In this document: positions 8,326 to 16,173 of the stretch, piece by piece | Position numbering within the stretch: the first letter of the stretch is position 1 | Layout of the letters: every line of letters starts with the position of its first letter | NCBI GenBank assembly: GCA_016200205.1 | Contig: JACQFF010000078.1 | Location: 1 to 33,269 of the forward strand | Length of the DNA: 33,269 nucleotides | Direction of reading: 5' to 3' | DNA from: Planctomycetia bacterium | GTDB lineage: Bacteria; Planctomycetota; Planctomycetia; Pirellulales; PALSA-1355 | Translations under genes and position numbers: made by a program | The notes under the pieces: generated by a model | Databases searched by the model: none | Told to the model about the DNA's origin: nothing | The model's input: the letters and a program-made list of their open reading frames with translations, nothing else

Positions 8326-9443
8326 AAACCTTGAAGTTGGCGGTCATTGGGGCCGGCCATCTCGGGCGGATCCATGCCAAGTTGATCTCGGAGATGCCCG
8401 ATGTCGAGCTGGTGGGCGTTGCCGATCCGCTGCGGTCGGCGCGGGAGAAAGTGGCCGCCGACCACGGCACGACCGCCTTTGCGGACCACCGCGAGCTGCT
8501 GGGGCGCGTCGACGGCGCGGTGATCGCCACGCCCACGCGGCATCATCATGCAGTCGCTCTCGATTTTCTGGCCCGCAGCACGCCGCTATTGGTCGAAAAG
8601 CCGCTGGCCGGCAATTTGGCCGAGGCCAAGGAGTTGGTCGAAGTGGCGCAACGCAGCGGCGCGCTGCTGCAGGTGGGGCACATCGAGCGGTTCAACCCGG
8701 CGTTTTTAGCCGCCGCCCCCGAGGTCAACGAACCAAAGTACGTCGAGGCCGTGCGCGCCAGTGGATTCACCGGCCGCTCGACCGACATCGGCGTGGTCTA
8801 TGACTTGATGATTCACGACATCGATCTGCTGCTGACGATCGTCGGCTCGCAGGTTAAAGCAGTGTCGGCTCTTGGCGTGGCGATATTGGGCCGTCATGAG
8901 GACGTGGCACAGGCTCGGCTGGAATTCGAGAATGGCTGCCTGGCCAATCTCAGCGCGTCGCGCGTAAGTTACGGTCCGACGCCGAAGCGGCAAATGCAGA
9001 TTTGGAGTGCGCAGGGATTCGCCGCCATCGATTTTGGCAATCGCAGTGCCAGCGTGGTGCGGCCCAGCGACCGGATTGTCCGGCGAGATTTCGACTTCGA
9101 AACGCTGACGGCGGAGGAAAAAGCCGGTTTTCAAGAGCGGCTGTTCAGCGAGATTTTGCGTGTCGAGCCGCTGGCGGTCGAATCACGCAACGCCTTGGCC
9201 GACGAATTGCGCGATTTTGTCGACAGCATCCGCAATGCCTGCGCTCCGCGCGTGACGGGCCAGGACGGTCGGGACGCCGTCGCCGTTGCCGAAATGATTT
9301 TACAGTCGATTTGCGTTCATCCCTGGCAGGGACGCGGCACCGGGCCCATGGGCCCGCTGGCCGTGCCCGAGCTGCCGATTCTGCGCGGACCGCACTGGCA
9401 GTCGCCCGTGCAACGGCGCCCCGTGCGGCGCGAAGCGGGGTGA
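8322..9443 (+). CDS. Gfo/Idh/MocA-family oxidoreductase in the lipid A operon
   Basis: NAD(P)-dependent sugar dehydrogenase family protein of 373 residues. The N-terminal Rossmann fold shows VIGAGHLGRIHAK (9-21) and the cofactor/substrate motif EKPLA; the GHIERFNP and HDIDLLL stretches match the C-terminal alpha/beta domain. The TTG start at 8322 overlaps the lpxA TGA by four bases and is preceded by AGGAGA. Coupling to lpxA points to a nucleotide-sugar or lipid A substrate. GnnA of Acidithiobacillus and Leptospira belongs to this family, oxidises UDP-GlcNAc at C3 and is linked to lpxA, so a GnnA-like role is possible. However, no GnnB-type aminotransferase is in the window. The last 45 residues are proline/arginine-rich and poorly conserved. 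Confidence 0.88.
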   Translation: MKTLKLAVIGAGHLGRIHAKLISEMPDVELVGVADPLRSAREKVAADHGTTAFADHRELLGRVDGAVIATPTRHHHAVALDFLARSTPLLVEKPLAGNLAEAKELVEVAQRSGALLQVGHIERFNPAFLAAAPEVNEPKYVEAVRASGFTGRSTDIGVVYDLMIHDIDLLLTIVGSQVKAVSALGVAILGRHEDVAQARLEFENGCLANLSASRVSYGPTPKRQMQIWSAQGFAAIDFGNRSASVVRPSDRIVRRDFDFETLTAEEKAGFQERLFSEILRVEPLAVESRNALADELRDFVDSIRNACAPRVTGQDGRDAVAVAEMILQSICVHPWQGRGTGPMGPLAVPELPILRGPHWQSPVQRRPVRREAG

Positions 9444-9455
9444 TGTATCCCGAGG

Positions 9456-9475
9456 GAAGCGGGCCGCTTCGATTT
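9456..9475 (+). terminator. possible terminator of the skp-lpx operon
   Basis: A perfect 7-bp inverted repeat (GAAGCGG and complement, one-base loop) at 9456-9470 is followed by GATTTT, 12 bases after the Gfo/Idh stop and between two convergent genes. The tight loop and short T run make it weak. Confidence 0.4.
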
Positions 9476-9548
9476 TGCCTTCGCTTGGTGGCTTAGCAGC
9501 CTGTCGAGCAAGCCAGATCCCTTCCCAAGTCGCGTTTCCTGCGAGGTA

Positions 9549-9941
9549 TTAGGCCAGATCGCGGTCCTCGAACATTGCCAGCCCCAACAGCATGGCAATC
9601 GAGCTGTACAACAGACAATACACCAGCGCCATGCCGAGATAACTTAGCGGCACGGCGGCCCCGGCCGCGACGGCGGCCTGGATATTGAAGTGGTCCATGA
9701 CCGGCAGCACGGTCGCGATGAATTGCCCCACGAAGCGGACGATCTCGAATTTTCCCACCGACGAATTGACCAGCATTGGCACCAGGTGACCCAGCACATA
9801 GATCGCGGCACACACGATCAAGTTGGCCAGCATCGGCAGCCGGGTGGATATCGCCACGCTAATCGAGGCCAGCACCACGGTTTCCAAAAAGGCCAGCACC
9901 AGGCCCGGCACGGTGCGAATCATTTCCAGGTAGCAGGCTTG
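9549..9941 (-). pseudogene. detached C-terminal part of the permease
   Basis: This stretch lies in the same frame as the upstream permease and is separated from it by one TGA codon (9942-9944). It encodes a further 130 residues with about three membrane segments (GLVLAFLETVVLASISVAIS, LIVCAAIYVLGHLVPML and the segment near LGMALVYCLLYSSIAMLLGL). The sequence continues the permease fold without a gap (codons for Q-A-C-Y-L-E follow the TGA directly). An ATG at 9923 could allow a separate 124-residue product, but I see no convincing ribosome binding site. A single-base change TGG to TGA is the simplest explanation. Confidence 0.65.
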
Positions 9942-11066
9942 TCAATTGGGTTCGGCCTTGGCGACCTCGCGCGAATCGTACACCACTTTGAATGAGACCG
10001 TGATCAAGAACAGCAGTCCCAGCACGATGAACAGCACGACGACCGGTCCCAGGACGCCGAGCAGTTTTCCCAGAATGAATTGTCGCCGCTGGACCGGCTT
10101 GGAAAGCACCGTTAATGCGGTGCGTCCCTCGACTTCTTCGGAGACCGAAACGCTGGCCGACCAGACCGCCACGATCATGGCCAACACCATGATCAGCGTC
10201 AGACCCGAGTCCTTGAGCATTTTGACGTCTTCGCCGAACGTGTAGTAGGGGACGAAGATGAAAGCCAGCAGCGAAAAAACTCCCATCGCGAGCGTCACGT
10301 AGAACAACGGCTGGGCAGTCGCCTCCCTGGCGGTCGTCAGCGCGATCGCGGCGACCTTGGGCAGCGCCAACCGCACCGCGAAATAGAGCCCAAACAGGGC
10401 CATCAACGCCAGCGCCGTCGCTGGCGCCACGCGCACTTCGGGAAACTCGATGTCGGTGAGTGTGTGGATCCGCAATTTGGCCGGGCTGGCAGCCACGTTC
10501 GTGGCGGTCCACTTCGATATTTCGGGCGTCGGTATTTTGTCTCGCTCTTTTTCCCGGTCATACGCGGCGCTCTTATCCCAATTAAACGGGCTGCCGGGCG
10601 CCAGCCTGATGCCCAAAGTTTGGGCAAGGCTCGACGTGATATTCGTCGTCACCGTGAGCGGCTGGTCGCTCTCGAGCGTGAACGCTGTCAGCTCGGCCAG
10701 TCGGACTTTGAGCGGAAGCTCAAAATCGTGCGTGGCCGCGGGCACGACGACCTCGGTTTGCGCCGCTCCGACCGCCGCGATCCGCGAAACGGCCTGGATC
10801 AACGGCCGATAGGGAATTCCGGGCACCAGAAAAATGCCCAGCACCGCGAACGCTGTGAGGCAGGCCGCGAGATAGAAGATCGGCAGCAGAATTCCTTCGC
10901 GCACGCTGGTGTAGGCCACCTCCGCAAGTCGCGGCGAAACGAGGAACAACAGACCGTACAAAATCCCCAACACCGCGACTCCCATCGCGACGCCGACACT
11001 CACCAGCCACAGCGGCGTGATCCAAGTCACGAGAAGTCCCAACAGTAACACGGAACCGCCAAACAT
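9942..11066 (-). CDS. ABC-2-like permease, cut short by an in-frame TGA
   Basis: Multi-spanning membrane protein of 374 residues up to the TGA. Two membrane segments lie at the N-terminus (1-45) and one near 60-82, followed by a large soluble, probably periplasmic, part (about 90-220). Further segments lie at about 222-245, 255-280, 290-310 and 340-362. The motif EEVEGRTALTVLSKPVQRRQ, just before the last segment, is characteristic of ABC-2/NatB-type export permeases. No ATPase gene is adjacent. It lies 18 bases downstream of the acylphosphatase gene and probably shares its transcript. The natural protein should run on to 9549 (about 505 residues), so the present product lacks its last membrane segments. 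Confidence 0.75.
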   Translation of the reverse strand: MFGGSVLLLGLLVTWITPLWLVSVGVAMGVAVLGILYGLLFLVSPRLAEVAYTSVREGILLPIFYLAACLTAFAVLGIFLVPGIPYRPLIQAVSRIAAVGAAQTEVVVPAATHDFELPLKVRLAELTAFTLESDQPLTVTTNITSSLAQTLGIRLAPGSPFNWDKSAAYDREKERDKIPTPEISKWTATNVAASPAKLRIHTLTDIEFPEVRVAPATALALMALFGLYFAVRLALPKVAAIALTTAREATAQPLFYVTLAMGVFSLLAFIFVPYYTFGEDVKMLKDSGLTLIMVLAMIVAVWSASVSVSEEVEGRTALTVLSKPVQRRQFILGKLLGVLGPVVVLFIVLGLLFLITVSFKVVYDSREVAKAEPN

Positions 11067-11084
11067 ATGCTTCGAATCTCCCGG

Positions 11085-11378
11085 TTATCGCCTGATTTCG
11101 AACGTCGAAAACTCATCGGTTGGCTGGAGCACGGAAACCCGTTTGTTCTCGATGAAGCGGTCCATTTCGGATTCGATCGCTTCGAGAAACTGGTCGAGAA
11201 CCGCGCACGTGCCCTCGGCCACCAACAACACTCTGCCATCGGCCAGGTTCTTGACAAAACCATGAACCGGAAACTGGCCGGCGATGTCTCGGGTGAGGTA
11301 ACGAAACCCTACACCTTGCACGCGGCCGGAAAAGTAAACTTCGCGGCGCTCAGTCGCTGTTGGTTTCGATTCGCCCAC
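11085..11378 (-). CDS. acyP: acylphosphatase
   Basis: A small (97-residue) hydrolase of acyl phosphates such as carbamoyl or 1,3-bisphosphoglycerate type substrates; the physiological substrate is unclear in bacteria. The family signature SGRVQGVGFRYLTRD contains the phosphate-binding loop and the catalytic Arg26, and GFVKNLADGRV supplies the catalytic Asn44. The length fits the family (about 90-100). The start is ATG 11378; the first 11 residues are polar and not conserved, so translation may begin slightly later. It precedes the permease gene by 18 bases. Confidence 0.92.
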   Translation of the reverse strand: MGESKPTATERREVYFSGRVQGVGFRYLTRDIAGQFPVHGFVKNLADGRVLLVAEGTCAVLDQFLEAIESEMDRFIENKRVSVLQPTDEFSTFEIRR

Positions 11379-11683
11379 GCTGGAGGTCGTTGCGTTAAGC
11401 CCTGCTGCACTGCCAAAGTTTCAGTATAGCTGAACCGCGCAAGGCCGCCAGTTGCCGAATAAACCGTTGCCAGAACCGTTGGCGACGCGCGTGAACCCGC
11501 GTGAACCCTGGCGAAATGCGTCACCCTTGACGCGATCTCGCCGCGATTCTAGGCTTAGAGCGTATCCAAGAACCGTCGGGGACTGTCCCGATTTTGCGGA
11601 GTCTTCGGAGCAAAATGGGACTGTCCCCTTCGCAGAGATGGCGGTGAATGGATGGGACGCCTGCGCGCGATTGAGCCCACCCT
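11379..11683. other. intergenic region without a recognised gene
   Basis: About 300 bases between the acylphosphatase start and the tRNA. It holds the palindromic element at 11578-11628, listed separately. I see no protein-like frame; open frames here are arginine/serine-rich shadows. Confidence 0.5.
11578..11628. repeat. REP-like compound palindrome
   Basis: A 51-base inverted repeat. The outer arms are GGGGACTGTCCC and GGGACTGTCCCC, each itself a palindrome (GGGAC-T-GTCCC); the inner arms are ATTTTGC (11591-11597) and GCAAAAT (11610-11616) around a 12-base loop. Only one base (G11590) is unpaired in the outer stem. Such self-complementary units inside a larger palindrome are typical of REP/BIME or small MITE elements. 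There is no gene inside and only one copy in the window. Confidence 0.6.
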
Positions 11684-11754
11684 TGCCCGGTAGTGTAACG
11701 GTAGCACGAATGGCTCTGAACCATTTAGTCAAGGTTCGAATCCTTGCTGGGCAG
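11684..11754 (+). tRNA. tRNA-Gln (anticodon CTG)
   Basis: A full cloverleaf can be drawn. The acceptor stem is TGCCCGG with CTGGGCA (one G-U pair), and the D arm is GTG...CAC. The anticodon stem AATGG/CCATT encloses loop CTCTGAA, giving anticodon CTG. The T arm is CAAGG-TTCGAAT-CCTTG and the discriminator base is G. CCA is not encoded, so it must be added enzymatically. The glutamine identity agrees with the G73 discriminator. Confidence 0.92.
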
Positions 11755-12001
11755 CTTATCATGGAAGGAAACCGCACCATCGCGCTGATATCCCAGCTCC
11801 AGTTGCAAGCGCAGGGACGGTCATCCCTGGGCTTATTGTCCATGTCTGCCGCAGCCGGCCTTCCGGCGTCCGACGGTTGATTTGCACGAGCCTTTTGTCG
11901 CCCATTAAACTGGAGCGGCGGTTTGCGCCAACGGCGGGGTAAAAATGGCTCGCGACGTGGTGATATGATTGACCCTGCCTTTCTCTCAAGGGGGCCAGGC
12001 C

Positions 12002-13279
12002 ATGCCAAACGCGCGATCGCTGGCCAGCGAGCACCGGGAATTGACGCGGCGCTGTTTCTTGCGGCTCGGCTCGGCGGGAATTGCGAGCTTGAGTCTGGCG
12101 CGGAGCTGCTTCGGCGACGAACCGCCGAAAGAATTGTCGCCCCACCAGGCGCTGGAAAAGGTGATCGCCGAAATCCAATACCTTACTCGGGCCGCCGATT
12201 TCGGCACGGTCGAGCGGGGCAACCCCTTGCCCTCCGAATTGCCCGAGGAAACGCGCCGCGCCGTGGGACTGGCGCGCGATACCTGGCGACTTGAAGTCGT
12301 GCCGGACAAGGATTCCGACGCGAAAGTTGAACAACCTTTATCAGCCGACCGCGGCACGGCGCTCGATTGGGCGGGGCTGATGCAGTTGGCCGAAAAGAAG
12401 GCGGTACGCTATCTCAAGGTGATGACCTGCAACAACATGAATGCCCCCTTGGGCATGGGCCTGTGGGAAGGTGTGCCGCTGCGCGATGTGGTGTGGCTGG
12501 CCCGACCGACCGAGAACATCCGCCGTGTGTTCTATTACGGCTACCACAATGACAAGCCCGAGCAGATGTTCCGCAGCTCGCTGCCGGTCAATCGGGTGCT
12601 GGAAGATCCGCCCGGCGAGTGGCCCGTTTTGCTGTGCTACAAACTCAACGGCGAGTGGCTCTCGCCCAAACGTGGCGGGCCGGTGCGGATGCTGGTGCCC
12701 GAAGCCTATGGCTTCAAAAGCGTCAAATGGCTCCAGCGCGTGGTGCTGACCAACGACCATCGGGCCAACGACACCTACGCCGATGGGAACAACGACGTCG
12801 AAAGCTGGCAAAAGACCTTCGCCCGATTTGGCGACGTGCCCGAGCGCGCAAAAGCCGGTCAGGCGATTCCGATCACGGGGCTTGCGCAGGTGGGCATGGG
12901 AGGCTTGGCCAAGGTGCAATGCGCGCTGGATTCGGCCGCGTCGCCGCCAGCCGCGGACGATCCGTATTTCACGAAGTGCGCATGGCACGATGCCGATCTT
13001 CTGCCGCCGCCGAAGCAATGGGGCGCGGAATTGGCGGACGGCAAATTGCCCGACGTGCCGCTGCAATTCGACCCGGCGACCGGCCGGCCGCGGCAGTGGC
13101 CGCTGCGGTATACGTTGGCCCATTGGGCGACGCTGGTGCCCGGCGTGGCGGCGGGCAAATATCATCTTCGCTGCCGCACGATCGACCTGGCCGGCGACGC
13201 GCAGCCCTTGCCCCGCCCCTATCTCAAATCGGGCCGAAACGCGATCCAGAGCGTGACACTCGAAGTCGAAGACGCGTAA
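12002..13279 (+). CDS. Tat-exported molybdopterin-dependent oxidoreductase (sulfite oxidase fold)
   Basis: A 425-residue protein with a twin-arginine type signal (LTRRCFLRLGSAG, about 24-40) and an oxidoreductase molybdopterin-binding domain of the sulfite oxidase/YedY superfamily (about 125-270). VMTCNNMNAPLG supplies the probable molybdenum-ligating cysteine, Cys143. SPKRGGPVRMLVPEAYGFKSVKWLQ is the conserved cofactor-contact segment of this superfamily. The C-terminal part (about 300-420) corresponds to the dimerisation region. It should therefore be folded in the cytoplasm with its cofactor and exported to the periplasm; the substrate cannot be deduced. ATG 12002 is preceded by GGGGG at nine bases. 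A strong hairpin follows 48 bases after the stop. Confidence 0.88.
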   Translation: MPNARSLASEHRELTRRCFLRLGSAGIASLSLARSCFGDEPPKELSPHQALEKVIAEIQYLTRAADFGTVERGNPLPSELPEETRRAVGLARDTWRLEVVPDKDSDAKVEQPLSADRGTALDWAGLMQLAEKKAVRYLKVMTCNNMNAPLGMGLWEGVPLRDVVWLARPTENIRRVFYYGYHNDKPEQMFRSSLPVNRVLEDPPGEWPVLLCYKLNGEWLSPKRGGPVRMLVPEAYGFKSVKWLQRVVLTNDHRANDTYADGNNDVESWQKTFARFGDVPERAKAGQAIPITGLAQVGMGGLAKVQCALDSAASPPAADDPYFTKCAWHDADLLPPPKQWGAELADGKLPDVPLQFDPATGRPRQWPLRYTLAHWATLVPGVAAGKYHLRCRTIDLAGDAQPLPRPYLKSGRNAIQSVTLEVEDA

Positions 13280-13326
13280 CGCCCGCTTCAAGTTCGGCGA
13301 GCGCGGTCTCATCGAAACCGAAAACG

Positions 13327-13376
13327 AACAGTCCTCCCCGCTCGACGTGCGTGCCAGGGAGGACTGTTGTTTATAT
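13327..13376 (+). terminator. terminator after the molybdo-oxidoreductase
   Basis: A perfect 12-bp stem (13327-13338, AACAGTCCTCCC, with 13357-13368) encloses an 18-base loop and is followed by GTTTATAT. It lies 48 bases after the stop codon, as expected for an intrinsic terminator, although the T tract is imperfect. Confidence 0.65.
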
Positions 13377-13418
13377 CCGCAAAGCGGGAAATGGATGTCG
13401 CGGTGGGTAGCAAGCAAG

Positions 13419-13436
13419 CGCGGGGCCAGCCCCGCG
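13419..13436 (-). terminator. GC-rich hairpin downstream of the HU gene
   Basis: A perfect 8-bp stem (CGCGGGGC and complement, loop CA) lies 17 bases beyond the stop of the minus-strand HU gene. There is no T run on that strand, so it may be a Rho-assisted stop or mRNA 3'-end stabiliser. Confidence 0.4.
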
Positions 13437-13452
13437 GTCAAATGAGGGCCGT

Positions 13453-13779
13453 TTAGACCATCGCCTTCAAGCTTTTGAGCGCTTGCAGCTTGACGACGTT
13501 GCGGGCCGGCTTGGCTTTGAACGTCGTTTCTTGCTTGGTGAACGGGTTGATGCCGGTGCGGGCCGGGGTGGCCGGCTTGCGGACGACCTTGATCTTCAAC
13601 AGTCCGGGCAAAGTGAACATGCCGGGACCGCCAGCGCCGATGTTCTTGCCGACCAGGCCGGCGAGCGAGTCGAAGAGGCTGTTGACTTGGGCCTTGGTCA
13701 GTCCGGTGTTTTCGCTCAGGGCGACGAAGATCTCGGACTTGCTGAGCGATTTTTCCGTTCTGGTTTTTGTCTGTGGCAT
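13453..13779 (-). CDS. HU-family DNA-binding protein
   Basis: A histone-like protein of 108 residues: two N-terminal helices (SKSEIFVALSENTGLTKAQ), the beta-saddle (GMFTLPGLLKIKVVRKPAT) and a DNA-clasping arm rewritten as RTGINPFTKQETTFKAKPARN. The length and the longer, basic N-terminus (TKTRTEKS) are unlike classic 90-residue HU and resemble the divergent HU-domain proteins common in planctomycetes. It bends or compacts DNA as a dimer. The ATG at 13779 lies 14 bases downstream of the csrA stop, so the two are likely co-transcribed. AGAGGGG overlaps the csrA stop region as ribosome binding site. Confidence 0.9.
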   Translation of the reverse strand: MPQTKTRTEKSLSKSEIFVALSENTGLTKAQVNSLFDSLAGLVGKNIGAGGPGMFTLPGLLKIKVVRKPATPARTGINPFTKQETTFKAKPARNVVKLQALKSLKAMV

Positions 13780-13793
13780 GGGTTGTTTCCCCT

Positions 13794-14000
13794 CTAAGGA
13801 TTCGAAGAGTCTGCTTTACGTGCGCCGCTGGAGCCTTCGCCGCGCTTGATCGCGTCGTAAACCTCCTGGCGGTGAACCGGAACGTCTTTGGGCGCTTCGA
13901 TGCCGAGCCGAACCTTGTCTCCGCGGATATCAACCACGGTAATCACGATGTTGTCGTTGATAATGATGGTCTCGTTTATCTTCCTGGATAAAACAAGCAT
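13794..14000 (-). CDS. csrA: carbon storage regulator CsrA
   Basis: RNA-binding translational regulator of 68 residues. The first 50 residues fit CsrA/RsmA throughout: MLVLSRKINETIII, the RNA-contacting Leu4 and Arg6, GDKVRLGIEAP and the second RNA-binding patch VPVHRQEVYDAI with Arg44. Dimers bind GGA-containing hairpins at ribosome binding sites. The tail after residue 53 is short and polar. The start is ATG 14000 with a very strong GAGGAGGGG ribosome binding site, itself containing GGA and so a possible autoregulatory site. No fliW or flagellar gene is near; the downstream partner is an HU gene. Confidence 0.95.
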   Translation of the reverse strand: MLVLSRKINETIIINDNIVITVVDIRGDKVRLGIEAPKDVPVHRQEVYDAIKRGEGSSGARKADSSNP

Positions 14001-14429
14001 AACTGTGCCCCTCCTCTGTTGGGCTTCGCTCGGTTCGAAGAAACCAGCACATGCTCGACGGTAAGCGCCGATGCATTACCGCACGGGGTAGGACAGCCTG
14101 GCGCTCGTGCGTCAAGCGTGACTGGCGGACGTTCACCTTCACTATGAACATGCTAGGTCACGGTGGCGCGCGATCGGCGCCGGCCTATAAAAAACGCCGA
14201 GATCTGGCAATTCGCCGGCAGGATTTGCAGCGATTGTGAGATCGACGTGGCGCAATCGAAACGCGGGTAACGACTGCGCCCGTCCCCCCAGGGGATTCGT
14301 TCGCCGGTCTGGGGAGCTAACGCCCGGGGGCGGATTTACACGGAATTTTCGGCTTCCGGCCCGAATTCCCGGCAAAAACGTCGCGATGCCCTGGCCGATT
14401 TCCCCGCGGCGAATGTACCACGGGGCCCC
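14001..14429. other. intergenic region upstream of csrA, no gene recognised
   Basis: About 430 bases between the csrA start and the MaoC stop. It must contain the csrA promoter, but I could not fix -35/-10 boxes. Open frames here are short, arginine/proline-rich and not protein-like. Confidence 0.4.
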
Positions 14430-14894
14430 TTACCGATAAAGTCGCGTGACCCACTCGGCCACGAGTGCTGGTTTTTCGGCGTTTTCCAGTTCCACGGTGA
14501 TCAGCCACGTGATTTGAGCGCCCTCGGGAAAATCTTCCACCGCCTTGACGAAGCTTCGCGAGCGAATGCGCGAACCGGAGCGGACCGGGTTGGGAAATCG
14601 CACGCGGTTGAGCCCGTAGTTGATCCCCATTTTGTGATCGCCCTCGATCCGCACCGCCTGGCCGTGCAGGTAGCTCACGAGCGAGAGCGTCAGAAAGCCG
14701 TGAGCAATGGTGGTGCGAAACGGCGATTCGCGCTTGGCTCGTTCCAGGTCGGTGTGAATCCACTGCTTATCGCGCGTGATATCGGAAAAAGCACTGATCA
14801 TCTCCTGCTTGACGTCGATCCAGTCACTCGCGCCCAACTCCTGGCCGACCAGGCTTCGCAATTCCTCGACCCCTTGAATAGTCCGCAATGCCAT
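14430..14894 (-). CDS. MaoC-family (R)-specific dehydratase
   Basis: A hot-dog-fold hydratase of 154 residues. The hydratase 2 motif is present: Asp42 and His47 in DKQWIHTD, followed by AKRESPFRTTIAHGFLTLSL. GINYGLNRVRFPNPVRSGSRIR is the conserved second strand/loop. Relatives (PhaJ, NodN-like MaoC proteins) hydrate trans-2-enoyl-CoA to (R)-3-hydroxyacyl-CoA and feed fatty acid or polyhydroxyalkanoate metabolism; the exact substrate is not determinable. The start is ATG 14894. It stands alone, with over 300 bases of non-coding sequence on either side. Confidence 0.9.
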   Translation of the reverse strand: MALRTIQGVEELRSLVGQELGASDWIDVKQEMISAFSDITRDKQWIHTDLERAKRESPFRTTIAHGFLTLSLVSYLHGQAVRIEGDHKMGINYGLNRVRFPNPVRSGSRIRSRSFVKAVEDFPEGAQITWLITVELENAEKPALVAEWVTRLYR

Positions 14895-15249
14895 GACGAA
14901 GGTTCCTTGAGGTGAATCGTGTCCGCGGTATATCTTTTCAATCGATTGCTAGCACTTCTCCACCAGGATGACAGGCCCCGGCGGCGGGGTCAATCAGCCC
15001 CTTTGGATGTCGTTTCTCTTCGCCGGATTACCACGACTGGCGAGGCGCCAGCGGCAGAGGACGCTAGCAAACGATCCCGCTTGAAAACGTCGGAATCTCG
15101 CGGATCGGTGGCATTACTGGAGCGCACGACAAAAAGGCGTGCCAAGCTCTGGTAACTTACTCTTCATCGAATGGCTCGTTCGCTGTACACTCCTCGACTC
15201 GTGAGTTTTGGCAGGAGGCCAATGCCCGGCAACAAGGAGGTTGCAAGCG
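14895..15249. other. intergenic region, no gene recognised
   Basis: About 355 bases between the divergent MaoC and small acidic protein genes. I see only short shadow frames. The last 16 bases hold the AAGGAGG ribosome binding site (15234-15240) of the next gene. Confidence 0.4.
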
Positions 15250-15519
15250 ATGACTATTTCCCCCTCTCCCGATCAAATCCGAACGATCGTGTTTCGCACG
15301 TTCTTGGAGCTCGACGTCGATGAGGACAGTCTGGCGGACCTGGACGAGCGATTGATGCTCGATGACGGCCGCTACGTCGCCCGCAGCTATCGCGTTGAAG
15401 ATTATCTGGCGATGTGGATGATCGACGTCGGCCTGGTGCAGTTTTACGATGGCAACGGAAACATGTTGCGCACCGTGAACTTGTTCGAAGAGATCGAACC
15501 CCAGCGGATGGCGGCGTAA
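15250..15519 (+). CDS. small acidic hypothetical protein
   Basis: An 89-residue, strongly acidic protein (TFLELDVDEDSLADLDERLMLDDG) without signal peptide or membrane segment. Its coding nature is supported by an excellent AAGGAGG nine bases before ATG 15250 and by normal amino-acid use. The middle (GRYVARSYRVEDYLAMWMID) and end (FYDGNGNMLRTVNLFEEIEP) look like a compact alpha/beta domain. I do not recognise the family and assign no function. It converges with yqgE, 19 bases apart. Confidence 0.75.
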   Translation: MTISPSPDQIRTIVFRTFLELDVDEDSLADLDERLMLDDGRYVARSYRVEDYLAMWMIDVGLVQFYDGNGNMLRTVNLFEEIEPQRMAA

Positions 15520-15538
15520 GCGGCGAACCGGGTCGCGT

Positions 15539-16090
15539 TCAATTGAGCGAGGCGTCGGGTGGCGCTTGTTTGATTTTGAGCGCGGACCGCAAGGCCGCAT
15601 CGGAAACCTGCCGAGTGGTTCGGACCCAAAGTTCGTCGTCCTGCTGGAAGACGTGCTCGAACCGGGCGGGCAACACGGACCACGACCCGCGGGCGATTTC
15701 GGCCTCCAGTTGCCCGGCGCTCCAGCCCGCGTAACCAGCGAAGAATTTGGATGGCTCGCTGCCGGTCTGGGCCGCCAGCCGCTGGAGATTGTCCTTGCCG
15801 GCACAGAAATACAGTCCGGGCATGACTTCGAGTTCCAGCAAGAACTCGTGCGTGTGCAGCGCGACCAAAGGTCCTTCGCAGGGACCGCCGAGATAGAGCG
15901 CCTCGTCGCGGTGGCAGGGCACCTCGCTGAGCCGCGCCCAGGCCTCTTTGAGCGAAAGGTTGGTGCGGCGGTTCAAAATCAAGCCCAGCGCGCCTTCTTC
16001 ATTGTGCCGGACCAAAAGCACGACCGAGCGCGCAAACGGCTCCACTAAATCGGGCGTGGCGATCAATAAGTGCGCTTGCAGCGATTGCAC
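15539..16090 (-). CDS. YqgE/AlgH family protein
   Basis: A 183-residue member of the YqgE/AlgH (UPF0301) family. The N-terminus LQAHLLIATPDLVEPFARSVVLL and GALGLILNRRTNLSL match the family start (GxxLIA-P-F-rSVvll, GaxGlilNRp). LYLGGPCEGPLVALHT and the FAGYAGWSAGQLEAEI segment are further family hallmarks. The fold is known but the biochemical function is not; roles in gene regulation have been proposed for AlgH in Pseudomonas. The start is ATG 16090. Upstream lies the EamA transporter gene on the same strand, 83 bases away. Confidence 0.93.
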   Translation of the reverse strand: MQSLQAHLLIATPDLVEPFARSVVLLVRHNEEGALGLILNRRTNLSLKEAWARLSEVPCHRDEALYLGGPCEGPLVALHTHEFLLELEVMPGLYFCAGKDNLQRLAAQTGSEPSKFFAGYAGWSAGQLEAEIARGSWSVLPARFEHVFQQDDELWVRTTRQVSDAALRSALKIKQAPPDASLN

Positions 16091-16173
16091 GGCGAATCAC
16101 CTTCGGGACGTCAGTTTCAACCTCGTGCGCTCGATTGGGGGCTTGGTTTATCCTACGATCGGCAATGCTCGAT

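Noticed and set aside
9942-9944. TGA as a selenocysteine codon
   Set aside because: ABC-2 permeases are not selenoproteins, and I see no SECIS-like hairpin directly after the codon; TGG to TGA is simpler.
12341-13933. A 530-codon minus-strand frame across the molybdo-oxidoreductase and HU genes
   Set aside because: It is an antisense shadow in GC-rich DNA, rich in Arg/His/Gln, overlapping two well-supported genes and without domain features.
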